Part shown: piece by piece, positions 1 through 10,909 of the stretch
Numbering within the stretch: position 1 is the first letter of the stretch
How the letters are laid out: each line of letters starts with the position of its first letter
Assembly: GCA_039619475.1 (NCBI GenBank)
Contig: CM077116.1
Location: 8,728,501 to 8,792,500 of the forward strand
From: Icerya purchasi
Lineage: Eukaryota > Arthropoda > Insecta > Hemiptera > Monophlebidae
Direction: 5' to 3'
Length of the DNA stretch: 64,000 nt
Program-made: the position numbers and the translations under genes
Notes under the pieces: model-generated
Databases searched by the model: none
Seen by the model: the letters and a program-made list of their open reading frames with translations, nothing else
Told to the model about the DNA's origin: nothing

Positions 1-192
1 CTTTCTAGCGCAGTAAAATGACAAGTGTAATTAAAGAGAGTTCATTGTTGTCGCGTTACTTTATTATCTCTTATCAGCGTGTACGAAAGATTAACTTCAT
101 AGGCAAGTAAGACATCTTATTTATAACAACAGTTTCTAGTATTTTAAATGCCCATTTGTTCGCATTGTAAATTATTTATCTTCAAGTAAACG
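1..192. other. Unassigned, possibly LINE 5' leader
   Basis: No reading frame or motif is recognisable here. It lies directly upstream of the first ORF1 codons of the family B LINE, so it may be that element's 5' UTR. The element boundary cannot be seen. Confidence 0.25.
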
Positions 193-353
193 ATGCCAGC
201 GAAGAAAAATTAGCAAGCAGAATATTAAGAGGCAACTGAGTGATAAGAGCGACGAGGATGCGAAAAAAATCGGAGCAGATAGGTTGTCAAATCAAGTTGA
301 TTTTGAAGAGAACGAGGCTGGAAGTACACCAATTTCGTCGGCGGTAAACGTAA
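193..353 (+). pseudogene. LINE ORF1, N-terminal part (family B)
   Basis: An ATG at 193 gives MPAKK. The frame then shifts by one base in an A-rich run (about 204-209) and continues as a charged, lysine- and glutamate-rich stretch up to 353, where it is cut by the T-rich tail of a minus-strand insertion. The reading continues in the same style at 1070 (KREVSEMKK). ORF1 of such elements is an RNA-binding chaperone in the retrotransposition particle. The N-terminus is poorly conserved in the family, so the assignment rests on continuity with the downstream part. Confidence 0.45.
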
Positions 354-1069
354 TTTTTTTTCTTTTTTTTAATTTAAAAATAATTTGCGGGTCCCACAAG
401 GCAATTGACCGTCTGTGCGTTCCCAACATAATTATATCGTTTATTCATCATCTACATCTTAAGTCTAATACATCATATTCGTCTTATATATAATTACTTA
501 AATCAACTTAACTTCTATTTTTACTATTCTACGTCTAATTTTAATTCAAAACATTTATACCCATCGCACATCATATCACAATATTTTCACATGAGCCATA
601 AGTAATGCAGCTAGAACATGAGCACCAAACATTAATTGTTTTTTTTTTTTTTTTTTTTTATTATTATATCATTTATAATTATTTATTTTTTCAATCAATT
701 ACCCGTCTCTTATCGCTGTTCCTTTCCTACGACTAACCATTTCTCATTCTTTGCACCACGCAATCAACCATATTTTTATTCTGTCTTTCCATATATTCAG
801 ATCGCATTCGCCTCTTAATTCCTTTGGTAAGTTACCTAGTAAATGACTCATAACTTCCTCTTCAAATTCCGTTTTTTTTTGCCTCCCCCCAAATTTCGAT
901 TCCGTACGTAATCCTAGTCATTATGAATGAGTCAAAATACAGTCTCGTAGTTTTGTAATTCATAACTTGTTTTAATTTTTTATAACGCCGGCATAGTCTG
1001 CCTAATTTTTCTAGCAATGTTATCTCTGTGAACTCTCCAAGTTAACGCCTGATCGAATGTTATTCCCAA
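354..1069 (-). mobile_element. Nested family B LINE, 5'-truncated, inserted in ORF1
   Basis: On the minus strand this reads RT C-terminus (1069 to 744), then 3' UTR, then an A-rich tail (the T-rich run at 354-370). Its last 3' UTR bases match the 3' end of the surrounding plus-strand element: both have a GGG-CACAGAC/CTCACATAAC segment, then GACCC(A/G)CA, then a TTATTTTTAAA tail. A possible diverged target duplication is TAAACGTAA (345-353) against TAAAGCGTGAA (1070-1080). A second T-run at about 639-659 lies inside the 3' UTR. Confidence 0.65.
744..1069 (-). pseudogene. LINE reverse transcriptase, C-terminal remnant (family B)
   Basis: Read on the minus strand, the fragment opens with LGITFDQALTW, the post-catalytic 'YLG(V/I)xxD' region of APE-type LINE reverse transcriptases. 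It continues with RITYGIEIWGEA and ends with WKDRIKIWLIAWCKE before a stop at about 744. One or two internal stops or shifts are present. It is 5'-truncated, so the catalytic YADD segment is missing. The final (W)L..WCK(E/D)-stop also ends the plus-strand copy at 3355, so both are the same protein family. Confidence 0.65.
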
Positions 1070-1681
1070 TAAAGCGTGAAGTCAGTGAAATGAAGAAATG
1101 CATCGAATTTGTCTCAGATAAGTACGATGTTATGCAGCGCAAGGATTTGTTAACAGAAGTAAAGGCGTTACGGCAGCGAGTAGAGGATTTAACGAGTGAT
1201 AGCCTAAAAAAGGACCAGCAGATCCGTGAGCTTTCAATTACAGTTCACGAGCTGGAACAGTACGGTCGCCGGGAAAATTGCATGGAATATCTGAAGTTCA
1301 GGATGAGAACTTACGGAAATGATTGTACAAGTTTATTACAAAATTGGTGTTGAGCTTAAGGAAGACGATATTGTGGCAGCGTACAGATTACCCTCCAGAA
1401 ATGTAAGGTTGCCGAAACCGATAATATTAAAGACAACTCGGAGATTAGCGGACAAAATATTGGGGAAAAAAGGGGAACATCGAATATTGGATAAAGATGT
1501 TAACAACAACTGCAGTAGTGAGTGGCAAGTTTATATTAACGAAACTCCGTCCAGATTTTACAAGGACCTACTATGGAAGGCGAAGCAAAAGGCGAGATTA
1601 CTTAACTTCCGATTTGTCTGGTTAAAAAGAGGAAAAATTTACGTGAGAAAGGATCAGATCGATCTAAATAAATTAGTATAA
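1070..1681 (+). pseudogene. LINE ORF1, coiled coil and RRM-like part (family B)
   Basis: The first segment (to about 1320) is a heptad-like coiled coil rich in K, E and L, ending in ELEQYGRRENCMEY. This resembles the 'QYxRRNN' junction of L1/CR1-type ORF1 and baculovirus FP25K-like proteins. The frame then shifts near 1315-1325. The second frame continues with GVELKEDDIVAAYRLPSR, RPIILK-like residues and finally FVWLKRGKIYVRKD, the typical C-terminal order of that family. Such proteins trimerise through the coiled coil and bind the element's RNA. The frameshift and the upstream insertion make it non-functional. Confidence 0.75.
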
Positions 1682-2764
1682 ATGGTACCAGTAGTTTTAG
1701 GAATATTTTGTTAATTAGTAGGTGTAATTTTATATATTTACGTGCGGTGTATGTGCGTCGCGTCGTAATATGTCACCGGCTGGGCAGGGTTGTCGCAGCG
1801 CGAGGTGGTTATGAGAGGAGGTGGTAAATGGAGCATTTTGATGTGTAGGAGAGAAGTTGCCGGCGTCGTATTAAGGCTGCATTGGTTGAGTAGAACGGCG
1901 CAGCGGTGGTTATTTGCTAGCGATGTATGTGAAGTATGTGCTGATGGTATGATAGGGTGTGCGTGTATAATGTTGTTGTGTATATTGGCAATCGGTGGCG
2001 TTGTTTACGGTTCAGGAAGAAGGATCGGGCGTAGGAAGCGGAATGATATAGAAGAGAGAGAGCAGCGTGAGCGCCCTTTTGCAGCAAGTACATCAGCCTC
2101 GCCGGAGACGTATTTTTATTTTAAGGGATTTTTGGTGGTAACCGGTGAGTGGTTGGTAATCGTTATTTCGTTCACTTTTCTCGATCTAGATGTACTCCCG
2201 TCGTCATAATCTAAACTTCACGTTATACGTGCATATTGTTTCCAGGACGGTCGACTGTAAGCGCGAGCATGCGGAATTGTGCGTATATATACAAAATACG
2301 GGTGTGCAGGGGAGGTGATTTCATGTCGGTATGTGTGTGTGTATATGTAGATGTATAGTAATGTGTATAGATCGTTAGTATATCTGATAAGCGCAGCGAT
2401 TAATAGTGTGATAACCGTGTACCGAATACAATCTGCGAAAGCTTAACATTTGGCGAAATGTGACCAATTCACTCCCTCTCTATCGTCATTTAACGTTCCA
2501 CTAATGCCGTCTTCATTTCATTTTTCTAAAAAAAGTATCTCAGTTAATACTGTTAAAGGATTTTTCAGAACACCCGGAAGTGTGCTCTTTAGGCTAGCGA
2601 TTAAGGTGGAAGATCACGAATTAAATAGGTACAATATCTCGCTTTCATAAACAATGCTAAAAAAAGTGAACAAGTATAATAGAGGATGTAGCATTATCTG
2701 TAATAATAGTTTTCGATTTGACTTCTCTAATTCAGTAATCATACCCATCTATGGTTTTGTCCAC
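1682..2764 (+). other. Unassigned interior of family B element
   Basis: ORF2 endonuclease would be expected here but no EN motif is visible. A 139-codon open frame (1790-2209) is G/T-rich and encodes one hydrophobic stretch (about residues 54-72, CIMLLCILAIGGVVYG) followed by a basic run. I do not recognise it, and it may be chance. A GT/AT-rich tract lies at 2325-2380. Confidence 0.3.
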
Positions 2765-3355
2765 CGTTAGAGAACGTAAATGACTTTAAATATCTAGGTA
2801 TATATATATATATTGACAAATCCTTGAACTGGAAAAAACACATTTAAAGTTTAAACTCGAAAATAAGACAGACAATTCCAAATTTATATAAAATAAATCA
2901 GGTCCTAGAAAACACTAGTCTAGAATATTATATGGAATTGAAATATATTATGTGAGGCTAAGAAAACAAAAATCAATAAAATAAGTAAAATACAGAAAAG
3001 GTGCTTGAAACTTATACTGGCCCACTGGAAATAAATCGACTTTAGGTCACTTATGTGTGAAAGGAAAATGGTGAAATTTCCCCCAAGATGTGTACTATTT
3101 CTATTATAGATTACTAGAATTTAACGTTAAAAATATAAAATTACCATCCAGGGAAAAAATTCGGGTAACAAGAAACTAAAGTAATACGTATTACATCTAT
3201 CCCCGTGGTGTAAATCTACGAATTGATAACATTGATGATTCAGTTTTAATTAATTTAAATAAGTACAATCCCTAATGATATACTACGGGGGAAAAAAAAT
3301 TGATGTGTCGAAAAAGAAGGTGCAAGAATGGCTGAAGGAATGGTGCAAAGATTGA
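2765..3355 (+). pseudogene. LINE reverse transcriptase, C-terminal remnant (family B)
   Basis: The fragment starts with FKYLGIYI and WKKHI, the region just after the RT catalytic core, with an AT microsatellite expanded inside the codons (about 2799-2813). SKIRQTIPNLYKINQVL follows, then a frameshifted middle. It ends in VQEWLKEWCKD and a TGA at 3353. The shape matches the minus-strand copy at 744-1069. Catalytic RT motifs lie upstream in the normal protein and are missing. Confidence 0.65.
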
Positions 3356-3741
3356 AGATCAAGTTACGTCCTATATCTCGCTATTCTTTAATGCTTCATT
3401 ATTTACGGATTTTGGTTTTGACTTTATCGTGTCCTTCCTGGATTTTAAGTTCTCCTAGAGGATCATGTTTTTCGATCTTAAAATATTAAGCTGTCTGCAT
3501 GTATCGGTGTGGAGATGCATATTACGCGATATGTTATGTATTGCCATATGATACTCTTACTTAAATATTATGTTAGGTTTATTAGTATTGTTATTTAGGG
3601 AATAAGTTAAGGTAGTTGTAATTTTTGTACTTTGTATCTTTTTTTAATAGAGTGTTGGGCACTCACATAACGGGCATTTTTGCCCTGTAAGACCCACAGC
3701 TTATTTTTAAAATAAAGAAAGAAAAAAAACCAAAAAAAACC
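3356..3741 (+). other. LINE 3' UTR and A-rich tail (family B)
   Basis: Non-coding sequence follows the RT stop and ends with a small GGGCA/TGCCC hairpin, then GACCCACAGC and an A-rich tail from about 3700. The nested minus-strand copy has a similar terminus at 370-425. Terminal hairpins of this kind are often recognised by the LINE's own RT; that role is inferred here. Confidence 0.5.
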
Positions 3742-5184
3742 CAGTAATTATCGTTTGCGGCATGAAGCTTTTATGAAAAGAAGACTACAAAACGAACATT
3801 TAAAAAGTAATAGTACATTTCGCCGGTCGCGTGCCCGTGATGATGAAAGATTCCCTAGAGCGTTAGATTCGGAAGAAACGAAAAAAAAATAAAAGAGAAA
3901 GGTTTCAAATTTTAAATGTTTTCGTGTGATAAGGTTTACACTGGTGTTGCATTCAATTATTTTAACCGTCAGTTCTTTTGTTTTATTTTATTTCGTCCAT
4001 TTATATTTCTCGTTATGTAATTTTTAAATTCTATTATTAATTTAAATGAATGCCGCATTCGTTTGAATCCGAATCCGGCCTGTATCGCTACTACAAGTGA
4101 CGCAAGTCGCATAGGTTAAAACACCAAACAACACCAAATTCTTCAGCAGTTACCTAATTTGTCCTCGATCGATTAATCTATTTCGAAAGACAATGTGTCG
4201 CGGCCGAACATATTAATAAGCCTATATGGTGACATCGATATTTCTATTAACTGTAATAATACTTCTAAAGCTAAAACCGTATATAGCTATTTTCAAATAA
4301 CTTTGAAGAACAAACTGTGGCTTTAGTGTCGAAAATTTAGAAAATAAAATAGCTTAGCTTCATCGGATGTCTTTTTTAGCTAAAATGTTTTACAAAAAAG
4401 TTAGCAGTTTTTTTCCAAATTACTGAACGCGATTTTTACTATAGCAGCTAATCGGTTGCAAACCTATAACGTACTTAAAATACGATTGTTTATTCCCCGT
4501 AATCGTTATTATTTCGTTTAGTTCGTAATATTCCAACTGATTTATCCATCGAGGAACTTCTCTTGAACTGTTTTCTTGTCAGATCGAAATCTCGAATATC
4601 CGAAGGTACGAGGTAAAAAATCCTTTTGATTCCTGCTGTCGAAATTAAATTTTTGTGCTCATCCGTCTTTTGTCAGTTTCTACGATTTTTATACCATGCC
4701 AAGATTGGAGCAGAGTTATTCGTAGACCTAAACTCTGCCGTAATTGTCTCCGTGTCCGCTTTCGATTTTTATTGCTCTCAATATTTTTGTTCGCTCTTCT
4801 CTTCTCCTTGGCTACCACTTTTATCTGTAAGCATTCTTAAAAATTTGGTTCCACAAATTATCTGTGTATGACTATTAACAGAATTCAGATTTTTCAGTAC
4901 GCTAATTTCATGAAGGTTTTTACTCTCGCCGCTTTCTCTTACTGTTGCTTAGCTTCTTTAATTAAGTGCCGGTTAATAGCGTAACCTGAACGCAGTGATT
5001 TTATTGAGCGGTAGTGGGTGTCGCTGCTTCGAACTGAATTTCAGTATCGTTTTTTCGGTTATTTTACAATTACTTTTTTGGCACTTCATTATGAATTTTG
5101 TATAATGCTTTCCATCGGTGTTACTTGCTGCTTTTTTTTTTCACACAAAACCCTTTCAATTTCCCATTTCCTTCTCGTGTAATA
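3742..5184. other. No recognisable gene
   Basis: AT-rich sequence. Short open frames at 4626-4871 and 4655-4840 overlap in different frames and show no family motif. The pyrimidine-rich plus strand from about 4560 could be the badly decayed RT part of the following family A copy, but I cannot show it. Confidence 0.35.
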
Positions 5185-5910
5185 ACTATGTTTACTGATG
5201 CTGTTCGAACGGACCGCGGGGTATCGGTGTTTCTTTTATTCCCCCAAATTTTAATATTGCAGGTTTCCTCCTTTCCGTTCCATATCTATAAAGAAATTCA
5301 AGACTATAATCCTACGTGCCCCTATTTTCATGCCTTTCCCCTAGTTTTTTGATGATGTTCTGGCTACACCCTTCTGTTTATTCTCCCATTATCATTCCTA
5401 TGATTTTGTTATTCTTCGTATACTTATCTTCCCTCCGTTTGATTCTTACTGATATTTGATGCTGGTTCCGAGCTAATGAAGCGACAAATTCATTAGTTCG
5501 GGTTGCTGCTTCTTTCTCCATTTTCTTTTCTAATAACTATTAATTTTCTACCCGTTCAACCTAGTCCTCCTGATAATCCGTAATTCCTTTTCCTCACTTT
5601 TTTTTTCTTCTGCCCCCGGTATTTAGTCAATCGAAGTATAATAACATGTTTATATTTTAAAAGTTAAATTTATACATCAACACGACTGTTCTTTAACAAT
5701 CGCTATAATTCCATAGTTGCTCTTGGTTCGCTGATTATTTGATTAATATAGCAGTTCTGTTGTTATCTCCATTATTCGTTTATACCTTTAAGCCGTTCTC
5801 TACTACAGTCCTTCTGTTTTTTGTTTTTCGTCGGTTTCCTTCCAAAGTAGGTCCTCTCCATTCTAATAATGCACTTGTTTGCGACGCTAATCACGCATTT
5901 CCATGTTAGA
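5185..5910 (+). pseudogene. Family A LINE ORF2, RNase H part (copy A1a)
   Basis: An RNase H domain starts with FTDAVRTDRG (FTDGS-type, about 5191) and reaches ANEATNSLVRVAAS (5472-5513), the equivalent of the 'GNExADSLARxAA' end motif. The stretch 5755-5905 matches, base for base in many places, the minus-strand copy at about 15,180-15,300 (reverse-complemented). This marks the start of the C-terminal domain. RNase H degrades the RNA strand of the RNA/cDNA hybrid. Several stops and frame changes make this a fossil. Its end abuts a second partial copy. Confidence 0.6.
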
Positions 5911-6385
5911 TTCTGGTAAAATAAATCTCTTCTACATTTCTCATCAAACTTTCCTTCTATTTATCCATCGAGCCGAATTTCCCTACCCGCCCCTGTTCTA
6001 TAACTTCCCTAATCTACGGCATTTCGCTGTCCTTCAGTTATCTTCCTTACGTTTATGTTTACATTTAAACACCATCTTACATATCTTCATCCTAATCACA
6101 TAGCTGTCCGTGATCGCAACCATATCTTTTTCGAAAGTCCGTCCCTCCAGAGTGAATACGTCGTTCTTTATTCTAATTTGTTATTCTTTGGGTTTTCTGA
6201 TCCTTATTCGCCTTATTTGTCCTATCATCACTTGCCTCCCGGACCATTATCCCAGTTCTAAGTTCTGAATTTTGTCAATTTCTGATCGAATCAGTATTTA
6301 ATTGATTTTGTCCCTTCTTATCTTTGCTGGGCAGAACCCCTTTGTCAATGTGCTCCACTAGCAGAAAACAAAATAATTTTTTATT
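5911..6385 (+). pseudogene. Family A LINE ORF2, C-terminal domain (copy A1b)
   Basis: This begins again in the C-terminal domain (ISLPAPV-like residues), so it is a separate truncated copy. At 6112-6150 it carries DRNHIFFESPSLQSE, the family's cysteine/histidine knuckle 'xDxNHIFFECPxxxSE', with the usual C replaced by S. It continues as VVLYSNLLFFGFSDPYSPY. It ends at about 6385, tail to tail with the minus-strand copy A2. Confidence 0.6.
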
Positions 6386-8115
6386 TATTTATTTTTTTTT
6401 TGTGGGCGCGCCAGCGGCATTGAACCAACAACATGAAAAGCTAAGTTAAAAAATTAAATAGAAAGGAGAGGATAAAGGAAGCCTTATAGGGAGTGGGGAA
6501 ACTTAATGACAAGAGCTGACTGTACCAAAGGGAGCGTTCATTGAGTAGGACACTCGAAGAAAGTGTGATCCATATCACATATACAAGGAGGATCACAATT
6601 GTGAAAAGAATAACAAAGAGACGACGACGGAGTAAATCGAAAGCAAGAAGAGGGTAGGAGAGAATGATTGATTCGAAAACGTATTAGGGAGACAATAGAG
6701 GAGCAACGACCGAAAGGAATAGAATAGAACCAAGACAGGGAACCATGAATTGGCTCGATAAAGTGGTAATGATAATGACGATTAGGTAATAGGGAGGGAT
6801 GTCCCGCCAAAGTCTGACGTGATATAAGGAAAGGATATCTGAAGAAGGGAAATAGCTGAGGAATGAATCAAGTCGACCAGTAGAACGAGCCAAAGAATCA
6901 GCTTCGTCATTGCCGTCAATTCCGGAATGACTGGGGATCCATAAAAAAACAATAAGAATAGAGCGGGATGACTACAGAGTGGAAGTAAGAGAACGATTGA
7001 GAGAATAATACTCTATCAGAGGAATGTGAAAGAGGAGAGGATAGAGCTTAAAGGATGCCTTTGGAGTTCGAAATTATGAGGAATTGGGAAAGATCGCTTA
7101 AAGAGGAAATAAAAGAGATAGCCTGAAGGATGGCGATCGACTCGGCAGAAAAAATAGTGCAGAGGGAAGAAAGCCGGAAGGACTCAGAATGCCGAAACGA
7201 TGGGGCAGTAAACGCATCACCCAGGCCGTTCTCGCTCCTGGAACCATCGGTATAGATTGAGCAGGAAAAGAGGAATTCAATAAATGAAGAAATTCATTGT
7301 TGACTGCACTGTGAGAGAAGGAATTGCCTTGAACTAGGAGAGAGGAAAATTTGATAGGCTACCATAGGATATTGAAGTCATGAAAGAAGTAAGGGAGAGT
7401 GTTGTAGGAAAGGACAACAGGAAAAAAATTAGAAAGACGGGCAGCAATGAGCGACGATTGGGATTTTATAAGGAGAAAAACCTTATCTGTTTTTGATATA
7501 CGGATAAGAAGAAATTAGTTTGGACGAGGAGATGGGAAGCTATTTAATTAGGAAGCGATACCCAAGCTGAAAACGGCGAATAAACAGTGGTTGGGTAACC
7601 GACTCTGATAGAACTACGAGAATGGGGGAGGATTTCAAGGCTCCAATGCACAAACGGATGTAAGAATTCTGGATCGCGTCAAGTTTACAGAAGAGAGACT
7701 TAGAGGAATTACCGTATATAAAGGAACAATAGTCGAACTTGGATCGAATAATGGCTTTGAAAAAAATTAGAAGAATAAACGGATATCGCCTTCCCATCTG
7801 AGGGGAGAAAGAGATTTAAGGAGATTAAGTCTTTTAAGACAGGATTTATAGAGAAAATTAATGTGCTCATGGAATGTGAGGCGGCTATTCAAAAAAAAAA
7901 AAAAAAAAAAGGCCAAAATAGCATATGGAATTGACAACGGGAATAGGAATACCAGATACAATGGTGCGAGTTAGAGCGCAATTAAAAGGGCGGAGGGAAG
8001 AAATGATATAAGACGACTTGGTACGAGAAAGATAAAGGTAAAGACGAGAACGGGAATTGTTAAGAGTAGACAATGATTCAACTCATCGATAGCGGCGGAC
8101 AGATTGTCAGAGGTG
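6379..8115 (-). mobile_element. Family A LINE, long 3' fragment (copy A2)
   Basis: On the minus strand the order is RT C-terminus (8110-7540), RNase H (about 7290-6950), C-terminal knuckle domain (6893-6540), short 3' UTR and an A-rich tail (T-rich run 6379-6402). The last unique bases include TGTTGGTTCAATGCCG, shared in form with copy A5. The element is 5'-truncated at about 8115, as is usual after incomplete reverse transcription. Confidence 0.7.
6538..8110 (-). pseudogene. Family A LINE ORF2: RT tail, RNase H, Cys/His domain (A2)
   Basis: The RT end reads SRLTFHEHINFLYKSCLKRL, then KAIIRSKFDYCSFIYGN and LDAIQNSYIRLCIGALKSSP, the conserved 'ALIRSxLDYG...LxxIQNxxLRLxxGA' block after the catalytic core. 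RNase H begins with IYTDGSRSENGLG (about 7235-7257). The C-terminus ends with CICDMDHTFFECP (about 6550-6590). A poly-A run (poly-T in the protein frame, 7891-7910) has expanded between the YFG and LTF motifs and disrupts the frame. At least three frame changes separate the pieces. No catalytic YADD or endonuclease is present. Confidence 0.7.
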
Positions 8116-10909
8116 GAATAGACCGGAAAAGAAAAAAATCTGATCATTTGAAATTGTATAATTGTGTATTTTCAACGGCCGATTGATTAAGAAATATTTC
8201 TGTAGGTAACAGGAAAATATAAAATATCAAAACAAAAATTTTCCTAAATTTTTAAATTATCAATAGTAATAATAATAATAACTTCACATCCACAGTTTTC
8301 TTTTCTGTTCAGCGTTCTACATTCCAATTTGCTAAAACTTCCTACTGCTTATCCACTATACATCCTTTCTGCTCTTTTCTATTAGCTACATCGCCAATCG
8401 GATTAAAATAGAACTGACTCCCCTTAAAGAGCCGTCAAGCCCCAAAAAGGTCAAAACAACTCTAAAATGAAAATCCCTTTCGAAACTAATTTTTGCTACC
8501 GCTAATTCAGAAACATTCATTTTTAAGCCATTCAAGAAAAATATCCAGTTTTCAATTTTTAGAGCTTTTATTTAATTTTTTTTTTTTTTGTAACATTAGT
8601 TATCCGGTTGCCGCTACTACGACCGAATTATTTTATTTTCGAAGAAAGTTTGCAGATCTTTCTATGGCTAAGGAAAATTGGGAGAAGAATATCTTCCCGG
8701 TGTGTATTGTCGAAATAAAGCAGGGCAGGAAAATTTAAAGATGAACGAAAAGGATTCAAGGACAACTGCGGTGGTTTGCAGGTTACAAGTGAAATGGGGA
8801 GATCAGTGCTGTAAGAAATGGCTGCGAGAAGTCAAACCAAAACGCGTGCACGCGGAACAATACAACCTTGATTTATTCGGTTTGGTTGCGTTTTGTTATT
8901 AAAAATTGTGAGCTGTGCTCCCGTAGGTAAACCGAGTTTTCATAAATATGTTGAAGCGTTTTTAAAAAATACGTACATATTTATTTTATTCGCAAAATCG
9001 AATTTTGGTTGGTTATTGGAAGAGAAACATGTCGCGTAGAGATCGATGAAAAACAAAAATCCATCTATGTTGTCGGTAAAATTTGCTATTGTAAAACAAT
9101 TTGCGAACACGGGCGTTTTCAATTTTACTCGTACAATTCGTGACGATGAATTTAAAGATGAGGTGAAATTAAAAATCAGTATTACTAATAGGACCAAAGC
9201 AGTGACAATTTGGCCGCGGGGAATTTTACCTGTACGCGTTTTTACGGTACTATACGAAAAATCAAATTGTATCCGACAGTAGCAAAGTGGTTGCTACATT
9301 TGTATAGCGATTGGTAACTACTGGGAATCACCAAAAGCGTGACAGCTGAAAAAATTGCATCTGCTCATCACTTTACGCGGCTTCTGTGGGCAGTTCATAA
9401 TGGAAACTCCGTTCAAAATTCGCCGTACGAAAACAAAAAATTTGTACGCGCTGAAGAGAAGATAAGTTGAAAAGAGGGGAAAAAATAAATAAATACATAA
9501 AGCGAAAAAGAAGAAGAAATTCTACGAAAATAAAAAGCGTCCGTATTACGTTACACGTTTCAACTCCATTCCCGTCATTTATTTATTAACTTTATATTTC
9601 ACTTTGCTGAAACATTATCTCGCTATTTATCTCTTCACCACAGCGTACAACTACGACAAACGCACACTACTCGTCTACACCGCGTTTGCATGCGCGCAGG
9701 CTCGCTGAAGCCATTATTATCTCGATGCGTGTATGTGCCTGTGTGTGCGCCCGCGCGCGCGAAGTGCGCCTTTACACATAAACAGGGCGAAAAAAAACAA
9801 AACCACTTCCCTTCCTCCGAATTTTACTTTTAAGTCATGTTTGCCAAATAAATCAAAAAACAAAAATAAACGGGAGAAAAAGTACTCGGAACGCGAGCAG
9901 TCGCAAATTAAATCCCAGACTTTTCTTTAAACTTTTAGCTGCTTCTGCGTCTGATGGAAAAGCTTTTATCAGAAACCAAACACGCTGACCTAAACCTGCT
10001 TCTTTTATCGTTTTATCGGGAGCGCGCGCACCCGCGCCCAGACGCGAACGCCGAGGCGGTAAATTGCGTTGCACAGTGTACAATTAAAACTCGGCCAAGC
10101 CGACAAATAGAGCACATAACGAAGTCGACGGAACAGAACTCAATTTGGAAGAATAAGGTGCAATCAGCCGAACGAAACAACCGCGAACACGGTACACAAA
10201 TTAAAATAGAAAACCGATTAATCCGAAGAGAAAAGATCTCGCAGCTAAATTGAATACGTGTTTGTTGTTCGGCAAACGGTACACAATTGAAAAATTAACG
10301 AATTCGTTAGAAATTTTCGAAAATTTCAGTCTTACCGCTCTCAGCTGCGGCACAGGCGGCGAGGTAGTAACCGAACGGCAGCAGTCGAGGTGCAGTTGGA
10401 AAAGCAAATTCGAACGGTGCCCCGACCTGAGCTGAAAGTGTTTACATCGATACGCATCTAGAAATGTTTCCTGGCCAGCATTTGAAAATCGAACTTTTAC
10501 ATTTGAAATTCTGTTTATCGTCCTTTGCGAATCCTGCTAATATACCGAGTAATAATGTTTCCCTATAAAACGCGTGCATTCCCCTATTCATCTTTTCAAT
10601 ACACTATCTTTTTTTGCTCTCCAATTCGTAATACGATGGGGTAAATATATTTAGAAAATTTATATAAATAACAGGTCTGTCCTGAGCCCGTCCATTTAAG
10701 TTTATGGAACCCTAGAAGACTGTTTTACAATGTTAATAATAATTAGTATTCCTTAAATATTAATATTAATACAGGTGTACACATGTACTTTACGGTGATT
10801 TATTTCGGCTATCGTAAAACTACTGAACATATTGTAAATAGCTTGGATACTAATTGATCAGGGCTAATATTGCTAAAATCTGTATTACTAACAGCCGGAA
10901 AGGATATGC
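8116..10909. other. No recognisable gene; CpG-richer patch at 9.65-10.44 kb
   Basis: Short open frames are scattered on both strands and none shows a motif. From about 9,650 to 10,440 the sequence is clearly richer in G, C and CpG than its surroundings. It includes an alternating CGCGCGCG run near 9,752-9,760. Such a patch could be a promoter or conserved non-coding element; nothing in it proves this. Confidence 0.35.

Larger units (their letters stand above)
193..3741 (+). mobile_element. Family B non-LTR retrotransposon, nested and internally deleted
   Basis: In plus-strand order there is an ORF1 start (193-353), ORF1 resuming at 1070-1681, a C-terminal reverse-transcriptase remnant (2765-3355), a 3' UTR and an A-rich tail at about 3700-3741. 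A minus-strand LINE of the same family sits inside ORF1 (354-1069). The ORF2 endonuclease and most of the RT are absent, so the copy is dead. Near the 3' end, GGGCA and TGCCC surround a short T loop (about 3673-3686), and GACCCACAGC follows. The nested copy ends in a similar sequence, which supports one family. Treating ORF1 and the RT tail as one element is inference from order, strand and spacing. Confidence 0.6.

Noticed and set aside
1790..2209. 139-codon frame with a possible membrane helix
   Set aside because: G/T-rich low-complexity DNA inside a dead LINE; no conserved motif, so no function was assigned.
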